Positions 54,945 to 63,894 of a DNA stretch of 64,000 nt are shown piece by piece (within the stretch, counting starts at the first letter, position 1; every line of letters starts with the position of its first letter). The notes beneath the pieces were generated by a model, which had not been told where the DNA came from, ran no database searches, and saw only the letters and a list, made by a program, of their open reading frames with translations. Location: assembly GCA_052066835.1 (NCBI GenBank), contig JBQHRJ010000003.1; one strand, given 5' to 3'. Both the position numbers and the translations under genes were made by a program. This DNA comes from UBA2821 sp902763335 (GTDB taxonomy: Bacteria > Bacillota > Clostridia > Lachnospirales > Lachnospiraceae).

Positions 54945-57320
54945 TTATTTGAACTCTACTATGGTTACACCGGCATCGCCTTCACCGAATGCTCCCAAGT
55001 GATATTCTTTAACATATTTGCATTTTTTGAGATATTTGTGTACACCGTTTCTGAGTGCACCGGTACCTTTTCCGTGTACGACTCTCACACTGGATATGTG
55101 TGAAAGATAAGCATCATCAAGGTATTTATCAAGTTCAGCGATGGCTTCATCCACGGTAAGTCCGATAAGATTTATCTCTGTGGAGATACCTGCTGATTTG
55201 GACATCTTTATTTTACCTGTATTGGTATGAGCCATTATCTTTGGAGAAGTTTCAGGCTCATCGAGTATTTCAAGATCCCGTATATTTACCTGGGAGCGGA
55301 GAATACCCATCTGGACATACAAATCCCCCTTGGCATTAGGCAGGGAGCTTACGGTACCCTTTGTATTCATGCTTAATACCTTTACGAGAGTGCCGAGTTT
55401 GAAATCCTTGGCTGAATATTTTTTGGTAGATTTTTTAGCAGCCTTGAGACTGAGTTTACTCTGCGATTCGTTAAGCTTCTTACGGATACTGTCTCTGGAT
55501 TTTTCCATTTCCTTTGTGGAACCGGACTTTGACAGTTTCGTGAGCGAGCGTATCTGTTCGTCTGCAAATGCTTTTGCATCCTGAAGTATTCTTGCGGCTT
55601 CCTCATTGGCATTTCTGAGAATCTTTTCCTTACTGTCGTCAAGTTTCTCATGCTTTTTCTCAAGTTCAAGTTTAAGGGATTCAATTTCTTTCTTATAACT
55701 CTGAATCTCTTCCTGCTCTTTCTGAATAATGAGTTTGCTGTTTTCAAGATCTGTGATGACATCTTCAAACGCAACATCACTTTCATCGATTCGTTTCTTA
55801 GCATCCTCTATGATAAATTCAGGCAGACCGATTCTCTTTGATATGGCGAATGCATTACTTTTGCCCGGAACTCCGATGAGAAGTCTGTATGTAGGGCATA
55901 AGGTCTGTACGTCAAATTCACAGCATGCATTTTCAACCTCCGGAGTGGAGAGTGCATATACTTTGAGCTCGCTGTAGTGAGTTGTGGCAACTGTCCTTAC
56001 CTTCATGTTATGCAGAAATGAAAGTATGGATGTGGCGAGTGCGGCACCTTCTGTCGGGTCCGTACCTGCGCACAATTCATCAAAAAGAACTAAATCATCC
56101 GTGTTTACATTTTCAAGCATTGTCACAATATTTGTCATGTGGGATGAAAATGTACTGAGGTTCTGTTCGATACTCTGTTCATCTCCGATATCTGCATACA
56201 CTTCCTTGAATATGGAAAGTTCTGAGCCTTCGTCTGCCGGAATGTGCAGACCTGCCTGTCCCATAAGAGTGAGAAGTCCTACAGTCTTTAATGAAACAGT
56301 CTTACCACCGGTATTTGGACCTGTGATAATGAGCAGGTCAAAGTCTTTGCCGAGCATAATGTTTATCGGAACCACCTTATTTTTATCTATAAGAGGATGT
56401 CTAGCCTCCTTCAGATTGACGATTCCCTTTGTGTTAAACACAGGCTCGCTACAGTTTAAATCCTTTGACAGTCTTGCCTTTGCAAATATGAAGTCAAGTT
56501 CTGTAAGGAGAGATAAATCTGCTGTCAGTTCTGCACTGTGCTCAGCACAGGAGTTGCTGAGATTAGCTAAAATGACCTCAATGGCATCCTGTTCACGAAT
56601 CATAAGTTCTTTTATATCATTGTTCAGCTTAACAACAGACATAGGTTCAATAAATACCGTGGAACCGGTAGATGACTGGTCGTGTACCATACCGGGAACC
56701 TGATTGCGGTATTCCTGTTTGACCGGAATACAGTAGCGGCCGTTACGCATTGTTATAACATTTTCCTGAAGATATGTCCTTACGGACGATGAATTTATCA
56801 TGCTGTTTAACTGTGAGTGAATCTGATCATTTGACAGTTTTATCTGACGGCGGATGCTCTTAAGCTCAGGACTTGCGTCATCACTGATCTCGTCTTCCGA
56901 TAATATACATCTGCCAATCTCATTGTTAAGCAGAGACAATGGTTCAATGCTGTTAAACATTTCCGTAAGTGAATCATCATGTACAAGTTCATCATCGGAA
57001 CGTCCCCAGCTTTTGACCTTCAGTGCAACTTTTAAAAGTGAGCTGACTGATAGCAATTCTGTGATACCTAAGGTACTGCCTACTTCAAGACGTTTAATAG
57101 ATGGCGTGATATCGCGGATTCCTGAAAATGAAATGCTGCCTTTCTTCCAAAGTCTGCTGACTGCATCCGTGGTGGCAGTCTGTGCAGCAGTGATGGCATT
57201 GATATCTGTCATCGGTTCAAGGTCTCTGCACATTTCTTTGGCAGTCTGCGAGTAGGCATTATCAGTAAGTTTATCTATGATTTTATTGTATTCTAAAGTT
57301 TTTAATGCTTTGGGATTCAT
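54945..57320 (-). CDS. mutS2: MutS2 ribosome-rescue / recombination-control ATPase
   Basis: This 791-residue protein has the MutS2 order: core helical domain (1-315), ATPase (about 320-515, Walker A ITGPNTGGKTVSLKT, Walker B LVLFDELCAGTDP), a long coiled coil (about 520-625), and a C-terminal Smr nuclease domain (about 715-790, VRVVHGKGTGALR). MutS2 is known both for limiting recombination and, in B. subtilis, for sensing collided ribosomes. The length is normal. ATG 57320 follows GGAGG. It heads the operon with a response regulator and kinase. Confidence 0.93.
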   Translation of the reverse strand: MNPKALKTLEYNKIIDKLTDNAYSQTAKEMCRDLEPMTDINAITAAQTATTDAVSRLWKKGSISFSGIRDITPSIKRLEVGSTLGITELLSVSSLLKVALKVKSWGRSDDELVHDDSLTEMFNSIEPLSLLNNEIGRCILSEDEISDDASPELKSIRRQIKLSNDQIHSQLNSMINSSSVRTYLQENVITMRNGRYCIPVKQEYRNQVPGMVHDQSSTGSTVFIEPMSVVKLNNDIKELMIREQDAIEVILANLSNSCAEHSAELTADLSLLTELDFIFAKARLSKDLNCSEPVFNTKGIVNLKEARHPLIDKNKVVPINIMLGKDFDLLIITGPNTGGKTVSLKTVGLLTLMGQAGLHIPADEGSELSIFKEVYADIGDEQSIEQNLSTFSSHMTNIVTMLENVNTDDLVLFDELCAGTDPTEGAALATSILSFLHNMKVRTVATTHYSELKVYALSTPEVENACCEFDVQTLCPTYRLLIGVPGKSNAFAISKRIGLPEFIIEDAKKRIDESDVAFEDVITDLENSKLIIQKEQEEIQSYKKEIESLKLELEKKHEKLDDSKEKILRNANEEAARILQDAKAFADEQIRSLTKLSKSGSTKEMEKSRDSIRKKLNESQSKLSLKAAKKSTKKYSAKDFKLGTLVKVLSMNTKGTVSSLPNAKGDLYVQMGILRSQVNIRDLEILDEPETSPKIMAHTNTGKIKMSKSAGISTEINLIGLTVDEAIAELDKYLDDAYLSHISSVRVVHGKGTGALRNGVHKYLKKCKYVKEYHLGAFGEGDAGVTIVEFK

Positions 57321-57352
57321 GAAATATCCTCCAATCTAAATAATGTAAAAGA

Positions 57353-57381
57353 TTGCTTTTAGTAGTATTTTACATTATAAT
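57353..57381 (+). promoter_or_regulatory. Promoter of yhaM
   Basis: TTGCTT (57353-57358), a 17-base spacer and TATAAT (57376-57381), with an inverted repeat ATGTAAAA (57343-57350) / TTTTACAT (57368-57375) across the -35. It lies in the 109-base gap between divergent mutS2 and yhaM. Confidence 0.65.
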
Positions 57382-57429
57382 CTGTAATATATCAAATATT
57401 TATGGAAAATTGCGTTAGGAGTGGAAAAA

Positions 57430-58380
57430 ATGAAGTATATAGAGTCAATGAGAGAGGGAGAAAGAATCTCTAATATATATTTGTGCAAGCAGAAAACATC
57501 AGCGGTGACAAAGAACGGCAAGGCATATGAATCAGTTATATTACAGGATAAAACCGGTACACTTGACGGTAAAATATGGGACCCGAACTCACAGGGAATA
57601 GGCGATTTTGACCCGCTTGATTATGTGGATGTGGTCGGAGACGTCATCAGCTTTAACGGTGCATTGCAGATAAATATTAAGAGAATCAGAAAGGTGTCTG
57701 AGGGAGAATATGATCCGGCAGATTACCTTCCGGTATCTTCTAAGGACATTGAGACTATGTACAATGAACTTAAGGGTTACATAAACAGTATTCACAATGA
57801 ATATTTCAAAAAACTTCTGAATATGTTCTTTACGGAAGATGAGGAGTTCATAGCTGAATTTAAGAGACATTCGGCAGCTAAAAGTGTTCACCACAGTTTT
57901 ATGGGTGGACTTCTTGAGCATACGCTCTCGGTAACAAAACTGTGTGATTACTATGCAAAATCATATCCTGTGATAAACAGGGACCTGCTCTTAACGGCGG
58001 CAATGTTTCATGATATAGGAAAAATAGATGAAATATCAGCATTTCCGGTAAATGATTATACAGATGACGGACAGCTTCTCGGTCATATTATGATGGGAAC
58101 AGAGATGGTTGCTGAGAAGATAAGACAGATAGACGGATTTCCGGCAAAACAGGCATCAGAGCTTAAGCACTGTATACTGGCTCATCATGGTGAACTTGAG
58201 TACGGTTCTCCTAAGAAACCGGCGATAGTAGAGGCTCTGGCACTCAACCTTGCAGACAATACGGATGCGAAGCTTGAGACAATGACAGAGATACTTAAGT
58301 CAGCCCAGACACAGGATGAAAATCAGTGGATAGGCTATAACAGATTTTTCGAGTCGAGTATAAGAAAGACTTCGAAGTAG
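57430..58380 (+). CDS. yhaM: 3'-5' exoribonuclease YhaM
   Basis: This 316-residue nuclease trims RNA and single-stranded DNA from the 3' end. It has an N-terminal OB-fold (about 15-85) and a C-terminal HD domain (about 155-290), with the metal residues in VHHSFMGGLLEHTLSV and AAMFHDIGKI. The later LAHHGELEYGSP is part of the same site. The length (about 314 in B. subtilis) fits. ATG 57430 lies 8 bases after AGGAG; GTG 57421 is too close. It is followed by rlmD after 24 bases. Confidence 0.93.
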   Translation: MKYIESMREGERISNIYLCKQKTSAVTKNGKAYESVILQDKTGTLDGKIWDPNSQGIGDFDPLDYVDVVGDVISFNGALQINIKRIRKVSEGEYDPADYLPVSSKDIETMYNELKGYINSIHNEYFKKLLNMFFTEDEEFIAEFKRHSAAKSVHHSFMGGLLEHTLSVTKLCDYYAKSYPVINRDLLLTAAMFHDIGKIDEISAFPVNDYTDDGQLLGHIMMGTEMVAEKIRQIDGFPAKQASELKHCILAHHGELEYGSPKKPAIVEALALNLADNTDAKLETMTEILKSAQTQDENQWIGYNRFFESSIRKTSK

Positions 58381-58404
58381 AGCGTGTGAGGAAAGGATTT
58401 CTAT

Positions 58405-59784
58405 ATGTTTAAGAAAAATGATGTTTGTATACTTGAGATAGATGATATAGGTACTAACGGCGAAGGGATAGGAAAGGTTGACGGCTATACCATGTTTATC
58501 AAAGATGCACTGCCGGGAGACAGGGTGGAAGCTAAAATAATGAAAGCAAACAAAAACTTTGGTTATGCCAGAGTGCAGAAGATACTGGCTTCATCACCTG
58601 ACAGAGTCGAACCCGTGTGTCCTGTGGCATCTAAATGCGGAGGCTGTCAGCTGCAGCATCTCTCATATGAAAAACAGCTTGAATTTAAAGAAAATAAAGT
58701 AAAAAACAACCTTGAACGTATAGGTAAAGCAAAAGATTTCGTGATGCATCCGATTATAGGAATGGACAATCCATATCATTATAGAAACAAGGCACAGTAT
58801 CCTGTGAGAATGGGAAATGACGGGAATATCCACATGGGATTTTATGCGGGCAGAACACACTCAGTCATCGAGACGGAGAAGTGCTATATAGATACAGAGG
58901 GAAATGATGAAATATTAAAGCTTATAAAAGAGAATATGATTGCAAATAATGTGTCATGCTACGATGAAGAAAAGCATAAAGGACTTGTAAGACACATTCT
59001 TATAAGGAAGGGATTTGCCACCGGCGAGATAATGGTGTGCATCGTAATAAACGGCAAAACATATCCGGCAGCAGAGTCACTTGTCGCTGCTCTTACAAAA
59101 ATTCCCGGAATGACTTCAGTCTGTCTGAATGTCAACCGTGAAAAGGGAAATGTAATATTGGGAAAAGAAATCATCAATCTGTATGGAAAGGGTTATATAA
59201 CAGACACCATAGGTGATGTGAAATTTCAGATATCACCGCTTGCATTTTATCAGGTAAATCCTGCACAGACTGTTAAACTTTATGAGACAGCACTAAAATA
59301 TGCAGGATTAACCGGCAAAGAGACAGTGTGGGACCTGTACTGCGGAATAGGCACGATTTCCTTATTTTTAGCGAAGTCAGCCCTTCATGTAAAAGGTGTT
59401 GAAATAATTCCTGAGGCAATAGAAAATGCAAGAAATAATGCAAAACTGAATCATATAGATAATGCAGAGTTCTATGTTGGAAAATCGGAGGAAGTACTTC
59501 CAAAGTACTATGATGAGCAGCGGGCAGCAGGAAATAATGCAACGGCAGACGTGATAGTAGTGGACCCGCCACGAAAGGGATGCGATATAAAACTGCGTGA
59601 GACTATGGTGAAAATGTCACCTGAGAGAATCGTGTATGTGAGTTGTGACTCGGCAACACTGGCAAGGGATGTGGAGTATTTTACAGCGAATGGATATAAG
59701 CTGGTGGAAGTGCAGACAGTTGATATGTTTGGGATGGGAGTGCATGTGGAGTGCGTGACATTGCTCCAAAAAATTGTGAAGTAA
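58405..59784 (+). CDS. rlmD: 23S rRNA (uracil-C5)-methyltransferase RlmD/RumA type
   Basis: This 459-residue enzyme methylates a uridine of 23S rRNA (U1939 in E. coli) with SAM. It has a TRAM domain (about 1-60) and an iron-sulfur cysteine group CPVASKCGGCQLQH near residue 73. The SAM site is WDLYCGIGTISLFLA. The catalytic region is VDPPRKGCD and VSCDSATLARD, with the nucleophilic Cys in SCD. The ICE-type element begins near its 3' end. The reading frame is intact, with the last codons either chromosomal or supplied by the element. Confidence 0.93.
   Translation: MFKKNDVCILEIDDIGTNGEGIGKVDGYTMFIKDALPGDRVEAKIMKANKNFGYARVQKILASSPDRVEPVCPVASKCGGCQLQHLSYEKQLEFKENKVKNNLERIGKAKDFVMHPIIGMDNPYHYRNKAQYPVRMGNDGNIHMGFYAGRTHSVIETEKCYIDTEGNDEILKLIKENMIANNVSCYDEEKHKGLVRHILIRKGFATGEIMVCIVINGKTYPAAESLVAALTKIPGMTSVCLNVNREKGNVILGKEIINLYGKGYITDTIGDVKFQISPLAFYQVNPAQTVKLYETALKYAGLTGKETVWDLYCGIGTISLFLAKSALHVKGVEIIPEAIENARNNAKLNHIDNAEFYVGKSEEVLPKYYDEQRAAGNNATADVIVVDPPRKGCDIKLRETMVKMSPERIVYVSCDSATLARDVEYFTANGYKLVEVQTVDMFGMGVHVECVTLLQKIVK
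59743..59756 (+). other. Putative attachment site (rlmD 3' end)
   Basis: CATGTGGAGTGCGT lies in the codons for HVECV near the 3' end of rlmD. The 3' end of rlmD/rumA is a known insertion point for integrative elements in Firmicutes, and element-type genes begin about 460 bases downstream. The second att copy would lie beyond the window, so the boundary is inferred. Confidence 0.5.
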
Positions 59785-60215
59785 ACTCCTTGAATTTTCG
59801 CGAAGGCAACGAGGAGAGTTCCGAAGAAACAACTGGCTACAAAGCCAGTGTTTATGCGGAATTCGACGACTGCCCGCGAACCGAGAAGTTTGTAAAACTT
59901 CTCGAGTTTAGGCACTTTGAGCGACATATCCTGTTTTCTCAAAGTGAACGAAAAGACAAGAAAAAGGCAATTTCCAGTGGTGTAAACGTACAAGTGGTTG
60001 TGAGGGTGTAGTTCGGAAACACAAAAATCTGTCGTTCATATTTCATCAAAAATAACTAACAATTCAATAAAGTAACAAAGTGGTCTGAGCCGCTTATTTT
60101 CAAGTGATTTTGGAAATAAGCGGCTCTTTTGCGTTTAGTAACGAGAAAAATGCGCCAGTGACAGAGCTTGTTCTGGAGCTCTCGTTACGAAGATTATTAG
60201 GAGATAATTAATTTT
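59785..60215 (+). other. Hairpin-bearing segment at the left edge of the integrative element
   Basis: No convincing gene lies here. An 86-codon frame runs 59751-60011 out of phase with rlmD, starts inside the attachment-like sequence and has no ribosome site. There are two clear hairpins, GAGAAGTTT/AAACTTCTC (59883-59903) and CACTTTGAG/CTCAAAGTG (59913-59946). A further pair, TAACGAGA (60139-60146) and TCTCGTTA (60180-60187), sits just upstream of the ParB-like gene and could be a regulatory stem. Confidence 0.5.
60087..60130 (+). terminator. Terminator-like hairpin upstream of the ParB-like gene
   Basis: GAGCCGCTTATTTTC (60087-60101) pairs with AAATAAGCGGCTC (60114-60126), followed by TTTTGCGTTT. 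Confidence 0.65.
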
Positions 60216-61271
60216 ATGAAGAAAAAAGAAGAATGGTATTCTTTTCCACAACAAAACGATGGTGCTGTGGTGGAAACCGATATCAGAATGATTCCATTAT
60301 CGGAATTGCATGATTTTAATGGGCATCCCTTTAAGGTAGAAAATGATATGGCGCTTTTTGAATTAATGCAGAGCATTGAAAAGGAAGGTGTGATTGTCCC
60401 AGCACTTGCAAGACCGAAAGCGGATGGTGGCTATGAACTGATTGCAGGGCATAGAAGAAAAGCTGCCTGCAAATGGGCGGGACTAGATAGTATGCCTGTG
60501 GTAATTCGGGATTTGGATGATAATCAGGCGGTGATTGCCATGGTTGATAGTAATTTACAGCGAGAACACCTAAAACCCAGCGAAAAAGCATTCGCTTATA
60601 AGATGAAGCTGGAGGCAATGAAGAGGCAGGGTGCAAGAACGGATTTAACTTCGTCAAAAGTTGTGCCAGAAACTTCGGACCAAGTTGGACCGAAGTTGGA
60701 TAATCCCACATTGGTTACGCATGGTTTGGCATCAAATTATGATTCGGAAGGTAAATGGAGTGTTGTTCAGAAAGAAACAAATGCTGACTGCAATATACGA
60801 AGCAATGCACTTCTTGCCAGACAAGTTGGAGAAAGTGTGAATCAGATAAAACGTTATATCTGTCTCACCAATCTAATTCCCAAGGTACTTGATATGGTAG
60901 ATGAAGGAAAAATTGCTTTTACTATAGCAGTAGAGCTTTCGTTTCTTACAGAGGAACAGCAATATGAATTGTATGAGGTTATGGATGAAGAACAGTGTAC
61001 TCCGTCCCTGTCTCAGGCAAATCGTATGAAGCGTATGAGTCAGTCGGGAGGTCTTGATATGGATGCAATGTTTTCCATATTAGGGCAGGAAAAACCAAAT
61101 CAGCGGGAGCAGATTAAGATTCGGGCAGATTTGGTAGCAAAGTATTTTCCGGAAGATTTTACACCAAAGCAAAAGACTGATTTGATAGAGAAGCTTTTGA
61201 AAGAATGGCATGATAAACAGAAACATGAGAAAAAGCAAAGTCCTGATATTAGTAAGAGAAAAGCAAGATAG
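60216..61271 (+). CDS. ParB/RepB/Spo0J-family protein of an integrative element
   Basis: This 351-residue protein has a ParB N-terminal domain (about 25-125). The CTP/DNA-clamp motif is ELIAGHRRKAA and the second box is SNLQREHLKPSEKA. A helix-turn-helix region follows (about 190-255). It resembles the ParB-like proteins at the start of Tn1549-type conjugative elements. Its usual chromosomal ParA partner is absent. AGGAG lies 12 bases before the ATG. It probably acts in maintenance or regulation of the element rather than chromosome segregation. Confidence 0.82.
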   Translation: MKKKEEWYSFPQQNDGAVVETDIRMIPLSELHDFNGHPFKVENDMALFELMQSIEKEGVIVPALARPKADGGYELIAGHRRKAACKWAGLDSMPVVIRDLDDNQAVIAMVDSNLQREHLKPSEKAFAYKMKLEAMKRQGARTDLTSSKVVPETSDQVGPKLDNPTLVTHGLASNYDSEGKWSVVQKETNADCNIRSNALLARQVGESVNQIKRYICLTNLIPKVLDMVDEGKIAFTIAVELSFLTEEQQYELYEVMDEEQCTPSLSQANRMKRMSQSGGLDMDAMFSILGQEKPNQREQIKIRADLVAKYFPEDFTPKQKTDLIEKLLKEWHDKQKHEKKQSPDISKRKAR

Positions 61272-61293
61272 CAGAAAGATGGAGGTAGTGGTT

Positions 61294-61701
61294 ATGAGCA
61301 AAGAAGAATCTTTATTTGAAGCAATGGGTGGAACTTATAGGTCAGTGGATGGAATTCTTTATCCCAATATAAGCTTTTTGCAGGAAAGAATGATATTGGA
61401 AACTGATGATGAAGGTAAATGCCTTGACATCGGAAAATATGGTCTTATCTGGATTTCTTTTATGAAAGAAATCCATCCCGACAGATATCGCCACCATATA
61501 AGAATGGGACAGTTTTATATTAAGGCACAGGAAGTAAATGAAGAGGCGTATGCGATGCTGGATATAATTATGAATCAGTATCTTGCAAAGCATAAGCCGA
61601 AGGACAGTAATTCCACATTGGAAATGTGGAAAATAAGAGAGCAGTCAAAGATGCATGCGGAGGAGGTTATTTATGGAGAGATTGTTTACCAGTATCACTA
61701 A
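61294..61701 (+). CDS. tnpV: TnpV-like transposon protein
   Basis: This 135-residue protein resembles TnpV of Tn4451-type transposons: the start FEAMGGTYRSVDG, the middle IGKYGLIWISFMKEIHPDRY and the C-terminal AEEVIYGEIVYQ match the family pattern. Its function is unknown. ATG 61294 lies 8 bases after GGAGG. Its last 29 bases overlap the ParM gene start, so the two are translationally linked. Confidence 0.72.
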   Translation: MSKEESLFEAMGGTYRSVDGILYPNISFLQERMILETDDEGKCLDIGKYGLIWISFMKEIHPDRYRHHIRMGQFYIKAQEVNEEAYAMLDIIMNQYLAKHKPKDSNSTLEMWKIREQSKMHAEEVIYGEIVYQYH

Positions 61702-62712
61702 TGCAGAGGAATCGGCAGAAAGAATTAATAATGATTTGTACACTGGCTATTATGCCGGAGAAAGAGAGGATTATATGATGAATGGTATTAATATGACAGA
61801 AAATGGTTTGATAAAAGAAAATGTTCCTGTAAAGGTTGCATTGGATCATGGTTGGAGTTCCATTAAAGGCGAGCACATTTTTATGGAGACTTCGGTTGTT
61901 CCTGTCGATTACACGCCGCTTACCAATCATGGATTGTTGGAGTATAAGGGACAGAAGTATATCATTGGTCAGGGAAGACTTGGGAAGCAGGCAACCAAAA
62001 CGGAGAATGAGAACTATTTTTTACTGACACTTGCCGGGATTGCAAAGGAGCTGCATTATCAGAGAAAAGTCCAGACAGAGCATGTGGAATTATATGCAGG
62101 AGTGCCGCTTACTTTGTTTGGAGCTGAGAGAAAGGAATTTCGAGATTATCTGTGGCATAAAGAAAGGATATCATTCACTTTTGAGGGTGTTCATTATTCC
62201 TTTTTATGGACAAGGTAAAGATTTACGCCCAGTGCTATGCTGCAATTGCAAATCGTATGGGAGATATGGATCGCTTAAGATGTGTTGACCTTGGCTCATG
62301 GACAATGGATGTGTTAAGTGTTCGTGAACGGATTCCGATGGATAAGGATGCCTATACTTATGAGTTGGGACTTATTACAGCGATTGAGCATATCAAGAAG
62401 GATGCACTGCCTAAGCTGAAGTGTGAAATCCCTGAGGATGATATTATTGATGTTATACGTGGAAAACAGTCCAATGTTAATGAAGAATTTATTCCATTTA
62501 TCGAGAAGGGATTACAGCAGTATGCAGATGAAGTGGAAGCAAAGCTTCGTGAGATTAAAGTGGATTTACTGCATGAAAATATCGTGTATGTGGGCGGTGG
62601 TGCCTGTGTGATGAAGCGTTTTGGCAGAACACAGGGCAGGAATATCCAGTATGTAACAGACGTGAAAGCCAATGCCATCGGCTACCGCTATCTTGCGGAA
62701 AATCTGGGATAG
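61673..62712 (+). pseudogene. parM: ParM/StbA-family actin-like protein, broken by a frameshift
   Basis: Two frames together encode one actin-like ParM. The N-terminal half is 61673-62218, with VKVALDHGWSSIKGEH and YIIGQGRLGKQ. The C-terminal half is 62206-62712, with DLGSWTMDVLSV and VYVGGGACVMKRFG. At 62201-62205 there is a run of five T; one more T would join them in frame as HYSFFMDKVKIYAQ. It is therefore a one-base deletion in a T-run, which could be a real mutation, a sequencing error, or slippage. ParM filaments segregate plasmid or element DNA. The start 61673 follows GGAGG inside tnpV. Confidence 0.82.
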
Positions 62713-62721
62713 GAGGCACTT

Positions 62722-63270
62722 ATGGGAAATGCAGTATCCTTTCGGTTAAATCCGAAGAATGAAAATGATAAGAAAATCCTTGACTGGCTGGAGGAAAAAT
62801 CCAGCCGGTCGGGATATCTGAATCAGACGGAGATAATCAAGAAAGCAATACTCACTGCAATCGAGGACGAGCAAAAAGAGAATCGGGAAAAATCCATAGA
62901 GGACTGGATCAGTGAAGCCATCTTGCTTTCTAGAGAAGAGTTTATCAAGATTGTACAAGAATCATCCCAGAATGTTGCAAACAATATGTTTGCCGGTGTT
63001 CTTGGAGCTATGACACAGCAGATGAATGCAGGAGCTGCACCAATGACTTATATGCCAATGGCAGAAACGATGAATAATGAAATGTCAGGGAATACGCCTG
63101 GTGCAATTAATTCATATCATATGGCACAAAGAAAGGCATCAGTTAATGGCAGTATATCGGTTGCAGATGAAGAAAATCGTGATAATGAACTGGCTGCTGA
63201 CACATCTGTAAGGATGAATAATTCCACAAAAAGTGCACTTGGAAGTCTCTTTGATATGGATGATGATTAA
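62722..63270 (+). CDS. ParR-like centromere-binding protein
   Basis: This 182-residue protein has an N-terminal ribbon-helix-helix-like domain (about 1-50, GYLNQTEIIKKAILTAI). A Met-, Asn- and Thr-rich middle and an acidic C-terminal tail (ALGSLFDMDDD) follow. It lies 9 bases behind parM, with a GGAGG site, in the ParM-ParR order expected. It should bind DNA repeats and link them to ParM filaments, but no such iteron array is evident nearby. It is followed by the terminator at 63294. Confidence 0.75.
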   Translation: MGNAVSFRLNPKNENDKKILDWLEEKSSRSGYLNQTEIIKKAILTAIEDEQKENREKSIEDWISEAILLSREEFIKIVQESSQNVANNMFAGVLGAMTQQMNAGAAPMTYMPMAETMNNEMSGNTPGAINSYHMAQRKASVNGSISVADEENRDNELAADTSVRMNNSTKSALGSLFDMDDD

Positions 63271-63293
63271 TTTAAATATAAGAATGGTATGAC

Positions 63294-63358
63294 GGACTGT
63301 CTTACAGTAAAGTGCTTTGTATAAGTATAGTACTTAATTTGTAAGACAGTTCTTTTTA
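63294..63358 (+). terminator. Terminator of the par genes
   Basis: GGACTGTCTTACA (63294-63306) pairs with TGTAAGACAGTTC (63340-63352), followed by TTTTTATT. The arm motif TGTAAGACAG occurs once more at 63660-63669. Confidence 0.65.
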
Positions 63359-63864
63359 TTTGCGAAAGGATGTCATACAAAAGTCTTACGAAGTTTGCCA
63401 AGGCTTTGAAGCAGAAAACAGTCCGCATGCGGGCTGTTTTTTGTCTTTCAAAAGCCGGAAGAAGCTGGGGTTTGGGGATGCTAAATCCCCAACAAGTTCT
63501 GCCCTGTATATACAGGGCGGAACTTGCTCTACCTTATGCTACTTTAACGGAGCACCAGCCGACTTGGGTCGGCTCGCATCAGCTATGGCTACATTTCTTT
63601 TGGAAAATGATGCGCAGGCAACAGGAAGATTTCTTAAGGCAAAGCGATGAGATAATTTTTGTAAGACAGGTGTATGACAGAGTTCTTTAGAAGAATATCC
63701 GCAAGCGAAGCGAGCGTATTGGTGAGCGACCTTAGGGGAGCGAGGCTATGCACGGGAGGGGAGATGCAGAATCTGCATCGGGGAAAAGTATCTGCCGTAT
63801 CCGGCAGTCTATTTGATTTGTTGAAGTGACAACTAATGTAAACACAATTTGTAGAAATAAAGTT
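63359..63864 (+). other. Hairpin-rich region with overlapping short frames
   Basis: Two frames are open at once (63360-63650 and 63370-63690, about 100 residues each) with no good ribosome site. The sequence is a series of hairpins: TTGGGGAT/ATCCCCAA (63473-63492), GTTCTGCCCTG/CAGGGCGGAAC (63496-63523), and AGCCGAC/GTCGGCT (63558-63574). It is more like structured RNA or an intergenic repeat than a gene. I cannot name a known RNA family. Confidence 0.45.
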
Positions 63865-63889
63865 AAGCAGGTTAATTTGCCTGCTTTTC
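63865..63889 (+). terminator. Terminator-like hairpin just before the group II intron
   Basis: AAGCAGG (63865-63871) pairs with CCTGCTT (63880-63886), followed by a T-rich TTCT. Class C group II introns often insert just after such hairpins. Confidence 0.6.
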
Positions 63890-63894
63890 TTAAG

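Noticed and set aside
55984..56703. Plus-strand frame of 239 codons within mutS2
   Set aside because: It is antisense to the conserved MutS2 ATPase region; no ribosome site or family match.
59751..60011. 86-codon frame at the left end of the integrative element
   Set aside because: It begins inside rlmD and the putative att core, has no ribosome site, and is full of hairpins; not annotated as a gene.
63360..63690. Two overlapping frames of about 100 codons
   Set aside because: Neither has a properly placed ribosome site and both are built from hairpin sequence; kept only as a structured region.
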